Of a DNA stretch of 64,000 nt, positions 18,014 through 26,293 are shown one piece after another. The notes under the pieces are model-generated. The model had not been told where the DNA came from. It saw only the letters and a list, made by a program, of their open reading frames with translations, and made no database searches. Location: positions 62,001-126,000 of the forward strand of contig NZ_JALCZO010000006.1 in assembly GCF_023555495.1 (NCBI RefSeq), in the 5' to 3' direction. The DNA comes from Polaribacter sp. Z022 (GTDB lineage: Bacteria; Bacteroidota; Bacteroidia; Flavobacteriales; Flavobacteriaceae). Numbering within the stretch: position 1 is the stretch's first letter; each line of letters opens with the position of its first letter. Position numbers and translations under genes: made by a program.

Positions 18014-18835
18014 TTAAAAATTATGAAATCCTAAAAGAAATAACCACCAAACAATAGGTAAAGACTCTACCCAAAATGAGCTATAGTATTTAGATTGGTC
18101 TGTTTTAGCCCTCATTAAGAGAATTATAGTTAAAAAAAAGAATATCATAAAAGGGCTTTTTATAATATTTAATGATGCTATAAAGTATTCTAATATTAAA
18201 GAAAAAACTAGCAGCATTAAGCCTAATTTCTTGGTTTGTTCCTCTCCTATTTTCTTAGGAATTGTTTGTAATGAAATTGCATCATACATTACATCTCTAA
18301 TATCAAAAGGAAGTATTAATACAATTACAATTAAAAATCTTTGTAACATTAACAAAACAACATTTGTAGTTATACTTTTTCCTACATCTACCAAAGGAAT
18401 TAAAACCGTAAAACCTGCCCAAACAAAAGCAACAACAATAATTTTTAAATAACTAACTTCTCTTAAATTCTTATCAAAACCACTTAAAAAAGGCACTGCA
18501 TATAACACTGTTATTAAAGTAAAAGGAATTGTATAAAAAATTGTGTTTAAAGAAATCTGAAAAGCATAATAACCTAAAGCTATAAAAGCCAAAAGAGAAA
18601 ATATTTGAATAACTTTTAAGTTTTTAGTTAAACTTCTGTGATGCAATTTTGCAACACCTGCATACTTTACAAAGTTATACCCAGTTATGGTGCCAAAAAA
18701 AACAAAAAAATTAAGGTTATTATTAAACGGCAGATTAAAATAAATTTCTGTAATTCTTAAAAAAGCAAATACAGAAAAAGCCACATGAATACTTGCATTT
18801 ATATAAAAATTGAATGCTAATTTTAAGAATCTCAT
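18014..18835 (-). CDS. UbiA-like prenyltransferase-fold membrane protein, probably lacking normal activity
   Basis: The 273-residue protein has eight or nine membrane helices arranged like the UbiA family. The second conserved motif is partly present (LPFDIRDVMYDAISLQTIPKKIGEEQTK resembles the DxxxD...TLP..G loop of UbiA). The first NxxxDxxxD motif is not visible at the expected place, where GYNFVKYAG lies. Classical UbiA enzymes need both Asp-rich motifs for Mg-diphosphate binding, so this may be an altered or non-catalytic member. It stands alone on the minus strand and is divergent from gcvP. Confidence 0.65.
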   Translation of the reverse strand: MRFLKLAFNFYINASIHVAFSVFAFLRITEIYFNLPFNNNLNFFVFFGTITGYNFVKYAGVAKLHHRSLTKNLKVIQIFSLLAFIALGYYAFQISLNTIFYTIPFTLITVLYAVPFLSGFDKNLREVSYLKIIVVAFVWAGFTVLIPLVDVGKSITTNVVLLMLQRFLIVIVLILPFDIRDVMYDAISLQTIPKKIGEEQTKKLGLMLLVFSLILEYFIASLNIIKSPFMIFFFLTIILLMRAKTDQSKYYSSFWVESLPIVWWLFLLGFHNF

Positions 18836-18932
18836 TTTACAAAAATAGCTTTTCTGTTCATAACCTTTAAAAATGGTTAATAATTATCCATTTTTTATTA
18901 ATATCCTACAAAAAAGAAACCTATAAAATTCC

Positions 18933-18940
18933 TATTTTTG
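18933..18940 (+). promoter_or_regulatory. -7 box of gcvP
   Basis: TATTTTTG matches TAnnTTTG and implies a leader of about 75 bases before the gcvP ATG. I looked for a glycine riboswitch in this leader and saw none of its conserved elements. Confidence 0.45.
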
Positions 18941-19022
18941 CAGCACAAATTTTAAAAGATTTTAAGTTATTCGTAACAGACAACTAAATCGATTGAAATA
19001 AGCACAAATAAAACTTTAGTAA

Positions 19023-21860
19023 ATGAATACAAATTTGTTTCAAAATAGACATATAGGTCCTAATGAAGAGGAGCAAAAAAAAATGTTATCAACGATAAAA
19101 GTTGAAAGTTTAGATCAATTGATTTATGAAACTATACCCGATGATATTCGATTAGAAAAAGAGCTAGATTTAGCTCCTGAAAAAAGCGAATACGAGTATT
19201 TAGCTCACATAAAAGAAGTTTCTGAAAAAAATAAAGTTTTTAAAAGTTACATTGGTTTAGGGTATCATGAAGCTATTGTACCAAGTGTTATACAACGTAA
19301 CATTTTAGAAAATCCAGGTTGGTATACTGCTTACACACCTTATCAAGCAGAAATTGCACAAGGACGTTTAGAAGCATTGTTAAATTTTCAAACTATGGTT
19401 TGCGATTTAACAGGGATGGAATTGGCTAATGCTTCTTTGTTAGATGAAAGTACAGCTGCTGCAGAAGCTATGGCTTTATTGTTTGATGTAAGAGACAGAA
19501 AACAAAAGAAAGCTGGTGTAAATAAATTCTTTATTTCTGAAGAAATATTGCCTCAAAATTTATCGGTTTTACAAACACGTGCTATACCTATAGGAATTGA
19601 ATTAGTAATTGGAAACCATGAAGAATTCGATTTTTCTAATGAATTCTTTGGTGCTATATTACAATATCCTGGTAAACATGGTCAAGTTTATGACTATACA
19701 AATTTTGTTGCCAAAGCAAACGAAAATAACATTAAAGTAGCAGTTGCTGCAGATATTTTATCGTTAGTAAAATTAAAAGCTCCTGCAGAATTTGGTGTTG
19801 ATGTAGTTGTTGGTACAACACAACGTTTTGGAATTCCTTTAGGATATGGAGGTCCACATGCAGGTTATTTTGCAACTAAAGAAAAATACAAAAGAAGTAT
19901 TCCTGGAAGAATTATTGGGGTTACTAAAGACAAAAACGGAGAACGTGCTTTACGTATGGCTTTGCAAACTCGTGAGCAACATATTAAGCGAGAAAAAGCA
20001 ACTTCTAACATTTGTACTGCTCAAGTTTTACTTGCAGTAATGGCAGGAATGTATGCTGTTTACCATGGTAAAGACGGTTTAACTAATATAGCAGACAGAG
20101 TTCATAGAAATACAAAAACAACTGCAATTATATTAGAAGATTTAGGTTTTAAACAACTTAACGATTCTTATTTTGATACGATTTTAGTAGAAGTTGAAGC
20201 AACAAAATTAAAGACTGTTGCAGAAAAAAATAACATCAACTTTAATTATATAGATGATAACCATGTTTCTATTTCTATTAATGAAACAGTTGGTTTAAAA
20301 GAATTAAAAGCAATTGTAAGTTGTTTTGAAGAAGCTTTTAATTTAAAGAGAGGTGAGTTACCATTACCTATTAAAGCAATTCCAGATAATTTATTAAGAA
20401 ATACACCGTTTTTAGAAAACGAGGTTTTTAACACATATCGTTCTGAAACTGATATGATGCGTTATATTAAAAAATTAGAGCGCAAAGATTTAGCATTAAA
20501 TCATTCTATGATATCTTTAGGATCTTGTACAATGAAACTAAATGCTGCTTCAGAAATGTTACCTTTAAGCAATCCACAATGGGGAAACATACATCCATTT
20601 GTACCATTAAATCAAGCTGAAGGATATCAAGAAGTTCTTAAAAAATTAGAACATCAATTAAATGTAATTACTGGTTTTGCTGGTACATCTTTACAACCAA
20701 ATTCTGGTGCACAAGGTGAGTTTGCAGGTTTAATGACCATTAGAGCTTACCATGAATCTAACAATGAGTCTCACAGAAATATTTGTTTGATTCCTGCTTC
20801 TGCTCACGGAACAAATCCTGCATCAGCAGTTATGGCTGGTATGAAAGTAATTGTTACTAAAACTGCCGAAAACGGAAATATTGATGTTGAAGATTTACGT
20901 GAAAAAGCAATTTTACACAAAGATAATTTAGCTGCTTTAATGGTTACATATCCTTCTACTCATGGAGTTTATGAAAAAGCAATTATGGAAATCACTCAAA
21001 TTATTCATGACAATGGTGGTCAGGTTTATATGGATGGTGCCAATATGAATGCACAAGTAGGTTTAACAAATCCTGCAACTATTGGAGCAGATGTTTGTCA
21101 CTTAAACTTACACAAAACGTTTGCAATTCCACATGGTGGTGGTGGTCCAGGTGTTGGTCCAATTTGTGTTGCTTCACAATTAGTTCCGTTTTTACCAAGT
21201 AATCCTATTGTTGCTACTGGTGGAGAAAATGCAATTACTGCTATTTCTGCTGCTCCTTGGGGTTCTGCTTTGGCTTGTTTAATTTCTTACGGATATATTA
21301 CCATGTTAGGTGCAAAAGGACTTACAGACTCTACAAAAAATGCCATCTTAAACGCAAATTATATTAAAGAACGTTTAAACGGGCATTACAATACATTATA
21401 TACAGGAGAGTTAAATAGAGCTGCTCACGAAATGATTATTGATTGTAGAGATTTTAAACAAAAAGGAATTGAAGTAGTTGATATTGCAAAACGATTAATG
21501 GATTATGGCTTTCATGCCCCAACAGTTTCTTTTCCTGTAGGAGGAACTATGATGATAGAACCAACAGAATCTGAATCTATAGCAGAATTAGACCGTTTTT
21601 GTGATGCAATGATTGCTATTAGAAAAGAAATTTCTGAAGCAACTAAAGAGGATGCTAACAACCCTTTAAAAAATGCACCTCATACTCAAGAAATGTTAAC
21701 TGCTGATGAGTGGACATTACCATACACTAGAAAACAAGCAGCTTTTCCTTTAGATTATATTGCAGACAATAAATTTTGGCCTTCTGTACGTAGAGTTGAT
21801 GATGCTTTTGGAGACAGAAACTTAAATTGTTCTTGTAATCCTATAGAAGATTATATGTAG
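19023..21860 (+). CDS. gcvP: Glycine dehydrogenase (aminomethyl-transferring), P protein of the glycine cleavage system
   Basis: The 945-residue full-length fused P protein (alpha and beta halves in one chain) decarboxylates glycine and passes aminomethyl to lipoyl-GcvH. The PLP lysine is K698 in [18 protein letters not shown]. The N-terminus RHIGPNEEE and [11 protein letters not shown] are family signatures. The 5' leader is about 75 bases, and the gene is monocistronic with a strong terminator. gcvT and gcvH are not in the window. Cytosolic; it supplies one-carbon units, which fits the nearby serine pathway gene. Confidence 0.97.
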   Translation: MNTNLFQNRHIGPNEEEQKKMLSTIKVESLDQLIYETIPDDIRLEKELDLAPEKSEYEYLAHIKEVSEKNKVFKSYIGLGYHEAIVPSVIQRNILENPGWYTAYTPYQAEIAQGRLEALLNFQTMVCDLTGMELANASLLDESTAAAEAMALLFDVRDRKQKKAGVNKFFISEEILPQNLSVLQTRAIPIGIELVIGNHEEFDFSNEFFGAILQYPGKHGQVYDYTNFVAKANENNIKVAVAADILSLVKLKAPAEFGVDVVVGTTQRFGIPLGYGGPHAGYFATKEKYKRSIPGRIIGVTKDKNGERALRMALQTREQHIKREKATSNICTAQVLLAVMAGMYAVYHGKDGLTNIADRVHRNTKTTAIILEDLGFKQLNDSYFDTILVEVEATKLKTVAEKNNINFNYIDDNHVSISINETVGLKELKAIVSCFEEAFNLKRGELPLPIKAIPDNLLRNTPFLENEVFNTYRSETDMMRYIKKLERKDLALNHSMISLGSCTMKLNAASEMLPLSNPQWGNIHPFVPLNQAEGYQEVLKKLEHQLNVITGFAGTSLQPNSGAQGEFAGLMTIRAYHESNNESHRNICLIPASAHGTNPASAVMAGMKVIVTKTAENGNIDVEDLREKAILHKDNLAALMVTYPSTHGVYEKAIMEITQIIHDNGGQVYMDGANMNAQVGLTNPATIGADVCHLNLHKTFAIPHGGGGPGVGPICVASQLVPFLPSNPIVATGGENAITAISAAPWGSALACLISYGYITMLGAKGLTDSTKNAILNANYIKERLNGHYNTLYTGELNRAAHEMIIDCRDFKQKGIEVVDIAKRLMDYGFHAPTVSFPVGGTMMIEPTESESIAELDRFCDAMIAIRKEISEATKEDANNPLKNAPHTQEMLTADEWTLPYTRKQAAFPLDYIADNKFWPSVRRVDDAFGDRNLNCSCNPIEDYM

Positions 21861-21887
21861 AATACACAGTATTCTTTTTTAATATTT

Positions 21888-21921
21888 AAAACCGTTTCAT
21901 TTTTTGAAACGGTTTTTTTTA
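21888..21921 (+). terminator. Terminator of gcvP
   Basis: AAACCGTTTCA / TGAAACGGTTT is a perfect stem with a short loop, followed by eight T. Confidence 0.9.
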
Positions 21922-22011
21922 TATATGAACTTTTTATCTTAGTTATTTAACTTTAAAAACTAACTTAGCTAACCATATTAAAGGATAAAATATTCTTAAA
22001 ATATAGAATAA

Positions 22012-23892
22012 ATGAAACTTAAAAACATATTATTTCTATTCTTATTTGTTTTCTTAGGGCTAATAACCATAAAGGTTTATTCTCAAAAAAAAATTAATAC
22101 CCTTAATTCAAAAGAACACTTTGAAAAATTATCTGGAAATCCATTATCAGGAAAATACGGAATGGTAAAAGCTTTAAAAGTTGTTTATGATATTAGATCT
22201 GAAAAAATTTATTATATAAATTCTAAACTATATAAATATCACTACAATTTTTGTTTTAATGAATTAGCAGACAATAGTTCTATTTATGAATTTAATCAAA
22301 AAAACTACTCGAATAATCAAAATAGAAGGTTTTTACTTGGAAACATAAACTATTTTGAATCAACAAATAAATATGTTCTAGAAATATCTCCAACAGATTT
22401 AATGAAATCTAAAGATGTAATTTTTTTATACAATTTAATTTCTAAAACCTCATTTATTAAAAAAAACTTATATTTTCTTCTAAATAACCCTAGATTAACT
22501 GAAGGGAACAATTTTTATGAAATTAAAACTTTATCACCTTCTGAAGTTTATAAAAACCTTAAATACCAATCAATAAGCAATTATGACAATGTTGGTAAAT
22601 TACTTTTTATTAAAGACCTTAAAAAAGAACTTTACAAGATTAAAAGTTCCGATATTATTGTTCTGAATAAAACACCACTATTCTTACCTAAAGTTGCTGG
22701 AGTAATCATAACTCAATTTCAAACACCTCTTAGCCATTTAACAATTTTAGGTAGAAATAGAAAAATACCTATAGCTGTAATAAAAAATGCTTTTAAAGAT
22801 TCTACCCTAAGAGCTTTAAAAAATAAAAAAGTAATTTTTAAAGTTTCTAACAACTCATATCTTATTAAAAAAACAAAAAAGAATATTAAAAGAATAAAAA
22901 AGCAAAAAAAGGTTAAATTAAAATTTAACCTAAAAATAGACTCTTTAATTGATATAAAATACCTAAACAAAAGGTCTTATAAATTTGTTGGTAATAAAGC
23001 ATCTAATTTTTCAGTTTTACATAAATTAAGTTTAAAAAATTCCTTTAAAGTTCCAGAACATGCTTTTGCAATTCCTTTTTATTTCTACAATCAACATATT
23101 GAAAACTCTAATGTAAATAGTCACATTAAAAACTTAATAAAGTTTACAAATAATGATTCCATAAAGAAGCACCTTAAATTCATACGAAATAAAATAAAAG
23201 CATTTCCTGTAGACCAAAAATTAATTAATGATATAACTAAAAAAACTGCCAATAAAAATTACAAACGTTTTAGATTTAGATCTTCTACAAATGCCGAAGA
23301 TGCTAAAGGTTTTTCTGGTGCAGGACTTTATAAATCTAAAACAGGAATTATAAATGACACAATTAAAAGCTATGAAAAAGCTATAAAGAAAGTTTGGGCT
23401 AGCTTATGGTCTGAAAAAGCATTTTTTGAAAGAGAATATTACAACATTAACCATAAAAATGTTTTTATGGGAATATTAGTCCATCGTTCTTTTCCTAATG
23501 AAAAAATAAATGGAGTTGCTATAACAAAAAACTTATATAGACCAAACTATGAAGGCTTTGTTATTAATGCACAAATTGGAAATGAAAATGTAGTTGACCC
23601 AACTTTAGATACTACAACAGATCAATTTATTTGTTATCCTAATACAAGAAATAATATTTATAAAGATAAAATTACAATTGATGTAATTACAACATCTAGC
23701 TTAAACAAGAATAAACTAACTATAAGTAGGCAAGAAATTCAAAAACTTGCCAATCAATTAAACATTATAAAAAGTCGTTTTAGTAGATACTCTTTTAAAT
23801 CATATTTAAACTTTGGGTTAGATATAGAATTTAAATTAGACAAAGAAGAAAGAGATTTATACATAAAACAAGTAAGGTTTTATAATGATTAA
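22012..23892 (+). CDS. Exported PEP-synthase/glucan-water-dikinase-like protein
   Basis: The 626-residue protein has an N-terminal signal peptide or anchor (NILFLFLFVFLGLITIKVYS). After an unassigned region, a phosphohistidine swivel domain carries TPLSHLTILGRNRKIPIA with H242. A very lysine-rich linker follows (about 285-303), then a PPDK_N/ATP-grasp domain: VGNKASN (K329), RFRSSTNAEDAKGFSGAGLY (about 421-440), and a C-terminal DIEFKL...LYIKQVR. The order His domain then nucleotide domain, without a PEP barrel, is that of alpha-glucan water dikinase rather than PEP synthase. The acceptor is unknown. No starch-binding module is seen. Monocistronic. Confidence 0.75.
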   Translation: MKLKNILFLFLFVFLGLITIKVYSQKKINTLNSKEHFEKLSGNPLSGKYGMVKALKVVYDIRSEKIYYINSKLYKYHYNFCFNELADNSSIYEFNQKNYSNNQNRRFLLGNINYFESTNKYVLEISPTDLMKSKDVIFLYNLISKTSFIKKNLYFLLNNPRLTEGNNFYEIKTLSPSEVYKNLKYQSISNYDNVGKLLFIKDLKKELYKIKSSDIIVLNKTPLFLPKVAGVIITQFQTPLSHLTILGRNRKIPIAVIKNAFKDSTLRALKNKKVIFKVSNNSYLIKKTKKNIKRIKKQKKVKLKFNLKIDSLIDIKYLNKRSYKFVGNKASNFSVLHKLSLKNSFKVPEHAFAIPFYFYNQHIENSNVNSHIKNLIKFTNNDSIKKHLKFIRNKIKAFPVDQKLINDITKKTANKNYKRFRFRSSTNAEDAKGFSGAGLYKSKTGIINDTIKSYEKAIKKVWASLWSEKAFFEREYYNINHKNVFMGILVHRSFPNEKINGVAITKNLYRPNYEGFVINAQIGNENVVDPTLDTTTDQFICYPNTRNNIYKDKITIDVITTSSLNKNKLTISRQEIQKLANQLNIIKSRFSRYSFKSYLNFGLDIEFKLDKEERDLYIKQVRFYND

Positions 23893-23980
23893 AAGTAAGT
23901 TTTTGATTATAAATTAAATCAATTTTAGTCTTTTAGTATTTAAATTTTTGATGTTAATTTGCAAACAAAAAACTAGAAAG

Positions 23981-24586
23981 ATGAAAAAATTACTTTTATT
24001 AGCTGTATTATTAACAACTACTATTTCTTACACACAACAACATGAAACTTGGGTATTTAGTGGAGAAATTGGATTTAAAACCTCTAACTTAGAATATACA
24101 CAAGGAAATAATACAAACAATGAAACGAATCAAATAAACCTTTTAGCAAAAGTAGGGTATCTAATTTCTGACACAAATTTTGAATTTGGTATTGGTATTG
24201 GATATGCTAATTCAGAGCTATATAATTATTATAGTAGTACTCCAGATGAAGTTATAACAACTACTATTGCTCCTTATTTAAAAAAATATTTCCCAATAAA
24301 TGATAAATTTGCTTTTCATTTAATTGGAGAAGTTGGTTTTAGCAAAACTTATCTAGAAACCCAAAGTAGCTCAAATGAAATGGATGTTAAACAAGTAGGA
24401 ATTGTATTTAGACCAGGTTTTGTTTACTTCTTAACTAAAAAAATTGCATTGACAGCAAATATGGGATCTATGGGTTATATTTCTACTAAATCTAAATATG
24501 CTACAACTGCAGACACAAAAAGTGAGTCTTATGGTTTTAACCTTAATGCTTCTAATATGTTAATAGGATTAGCCTATTATTTATAA
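23981..24586 (+). CDS. Small outer-membrane beta-barrel protein
   Basis: The start is taken at ATG 23981 (MKKLLLLAVLLTTTISYTQQ), because an upstream reading from 23948 would spoil the signal peptide. The mature part is about 180 residues of alternating amphipathic beta strands (FSGEIGFKTSNLEY, FEFGIGIGYANSELY, FAFHLIGEVGFSKTYLE, MLIGLAYYL at the end), typical of porin-family OmpW/OmpA-like 8-stranded barrels in flavobacteria. The terminal aromatic residues fit BAM recognition. The function is unknown. Confidence 0.85.
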   Translation: MKKLLLLAVLLTTTISYTQQHETWVFSGEIGFKTSNLEYTQGNNTNNETNQINLLAKVGYLISDTNFEFGIGIGYANSELYNYYSSTPDEVITTTIAPYLKKYFPINDKFAFHLIGEVGFSKTYLETQSSSNEMDVKQVGIVFRPGFVYFLTKKIALTANMGSMGYISTKSKYATTADTKSESYGFNLNASNMLIGLAYYL

Positions 24587-24692
24587 CGTTATTTTAAAAC
24601 ATATTAAAAACCACTTCATTTATTTGAAGCAGATTTTTGTATTAAAACAGGTGGTTTCACTGTTGATTTTTTGATTTAAAAAAGCTAAATTA

Positions 24693-24747
24693 GCTAACTT
24701 CTGATATAAGACATTAAAACGAACATCATATCAGAGACCACGTTAGC
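24693..24747. repeat. attC-like hairpin repeat 1
   Basis: GCTAAC (24693-24698) and GTTAGC (24742-24747) form the outer arms, and TCTGATAT (24700-24707) pairs with ATATCAGA (24728-24735). The outer and inner arms are separated by 1 base on one side and 6 on the other, the asymmetric R/L box layout of integron attC sites. It ends 14 bases before the first cassette-like gene. Two longer, related elements follow at 25188 and 26158. Confidence 0.55.
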
Positions 24748-24760
24748 ACCAATTTGAGAA

Positions 24761-25192
24761 ATGGTACGAAAAAATGAAATGACAGCTGATTTTGAACAAC
24801 TGATCTATAATGGGGAGATGTTAAAGAACTCTTGGAAAAATCAAATGAAACATTTTGAAAAGTTTGCTTCAAATGGAACTGTTGACAAAGGTGTAATAGA
24901 TTTTATCACTTGGATTTTAACAACGAACAACTCTGAAAAACTTTTTGCAGGTTCATCTATGTGGAATTTGTTAATTAGTAAGCCTAAAAATAAAAAACTG
25001 AACTACCAGCAAACTTTGAAAATCCAATTCGATAATAGAACTTCATTATATGAAATGGAATATTCTGATTGGGATTCGATTGACAAAGAAGATGATTATG
25101 AAAAAGCAATAATTTGGAAAACAAAATGTATCGGAATTGAATTACCTATAAAGTTTTTAGAATTTATAAAATGGAATAAAAACTGGCGCTAA
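24761..25192 (+). CDS. Hypothetical protein in cassette-like unit 1 (143 aa)
   Basis: The cytosolic protein starts MVRKNEMTADFEQLIYNGEM. It is rich in Lys, Trp and acidic residues and has no signal peptide or membrane helix. It shows no motif that I recognise. It fills almost exactly the space between two attC-like repeats: its start is 14 bases after repeat 1, and its TAA stop lies inside the first arm of repeat 2 (GCTAAC). That is typical of single-gene integron cassettes. It has no promoter that I can identify. Confidence 0.7.
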   Translation: MVRKNEMTADFEQLIYNGEMLKNSWKNQMKHFEKFASNGTVDKGVIDFITWILTTNNSEKLFAGSSMWNLLISKPKNKKLNYQQTLKIQFDNRTSLYEMEYSDWDSIDKEDDYEKAIIWKTKCIGIELPIKFLEFIKWNKNWR

Positions 25193-25321
25193 CACCGTGT
25201 ATAAAAAATTACTTATTTTTAGCTTAAACAAAGTTAGTTGCAATTTTTGCTATTTCTGATTTTCCTTCGGAAAATCCTCGAGCACAAAAATCTCAACTTT
25301 CTATAACACAAACACGTTAGC
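25188..25321. repeat. attC-like hairpin repeat 2
   Basis: It begins GCTAACACCGTGT and ends ACACGTTAGC, so R arms CTAAC/GTTAG and L arms GTGT/ACAC are separated by 3 extra bases on one side. Inside, AGTTG pairs with CAACT, TTTTTG with CAAAAA, and the tip is the perfect hairpin GATTTTCC-TTC-GGAAAATC (25258-25276). The whole 134 bp folds as one long imperfect hairpin, within the known attC size range. It is clearly homologous to the element at 26158-26293. Confidence 0.65.
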
Positions 25322-25328
25322 AATAACT

Positions 25329-26153
25329 ATGAAGAAAATTATCACATTTTTAATAATTTTTATTTTATTTAAATCTTTTTCTCAAAGCAATAATTTCTAT
25401 GATTATATTGTATTGAATAATAATGATACAATATTTGGCAGATATCAAACAGAATATTTTATTGATTTGACTGGAAAAAAAATACCTATATCAAAGAAAG
25501 TCGTTTCTATAAAAAAAAATGGTTTAAATTATGAATATAAAAATTTAACAAACAAAGAATTTACTTCTGCTAAAAATGATAGCTTGATTAGAATAGATGG
25601 AAACGATAAGTTAGAAATAAATAAAAAAGTTAATTTATTAAATTTCCATAAATATTTGTTTTATTTCCATAAATTGAAAAAGAACATGAGGAAAGATTAC
25701 TTAATCACAACAGCTAAGGATACTATATTTGGAGAGATTAAAACAAGAAATATTATACATAAATTTAAGTTTAAGAATAAAGATTTTAAAATTAATGGCA
25801 GAAATACAATTAAATTCAGAAAAGATGGGTTTGAATATTTTTATAGAAAAAAAAGAAGAGCATATTTAACTGACAGTAAATACTCTTTTTTGAAATTAAT
25901 ATTAAAAGGCAAGGTAAATCTTTATGAATATAAAACGACAAGAAATACTGGTTACACTTTAGGAGAAGAAACACATTATTATATTGAAAGAGATAACAAA
26001 TTAACCTTATTAACTAAATATCGATTTTATAAAATTATAAAAGAAGCTTTACATGAAAATAAATTGCTTCATAAAAAAATAAGAAATAAAGAATTAAATT
26101 ATTTTGATATATATATGATTATTAAGTATTTTAATGAATACACAATATTTTAG
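25329..26153 (+). CDS. Secreted hypothetical protein with duplicated DTIFG repeats, cassette-like unit 2 (274 aa)
   Basis: It has a signal peptide (IITFLIIFILFKSFSQ). Two internal repeats start at about residues 26 and 121: YIVLNNNDTIFGRYQTE and YLITTAKDTIFGEIKTR. Each is followed by a lysine-rich beta-type stretch and a K(N/D)G-x-EY motif. The C-terminus is rich in Tyr and Lys. Similar NDTIxG openings occur in secreted Bacteroidetes proteins of unknown function. The gene starts 7 bases after attC-like repeat 2 and stops 4 bases before repeat 3, so it fills a cassette-like slot. Confidence 0.72.
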   Translation: MKKIITFLIIFILFKSFSQSNNFYDYIVLNNNDTIFGRYQTEYFIDLTGKKIPISKKVVSIKKNGLNYEYKNLTNKEFTSAKNDSLIRIDGNDKLEINKKVNLLNFHKYLFYFHKLKKNMRKDYLITTAKDTIFGEIKTRNIIHKFKFKNKDFKINGRNTIKFRKDGFEYFYRKKRRAYLTDSKYSFLKLILKGKVNLYEYKTTRNTGYTLGEETHYYIERDNKLTLLTKYRFYKIIKEALHENKLLHKKIRNKELNYFDIYMIIKYFNEYTIF

Positions 26154-26157
26154 CTAT

Positions 26158-26293
26158 TGCCAACACCGTGTATAAAAAATTGATTAATTTTAGCTTAATC
26201 AAAAGTTTGTTGCATTTTTATAAACTTTGATTTACCTGCTGAAAATCTGCCATTCATAAAACCGCAACTTTCTTTAACATTAACACGTTAGCT
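26158..26293. repeat. attC-like hairpin repeat 3
   Basis: It begins GCCAACACCGTGTATAAAA, nearly identical to repeat 2, and ends AACACGTTAGCT. The inner arms GTTGC/GCAAC are retained, and the central part has diverged. Its last two bases overlap the stop codon of the minus-strand GltB-like gene, so it marks the right edge of the array. Confidence 0.65.

Noticed and set aside
18941..19022. Possible glycine riboswitch before gcvP
   Set aside because: The leader of about 80 bases lacks the conserved G-rich elements and tandem layout and shows no stable hairpin pair.
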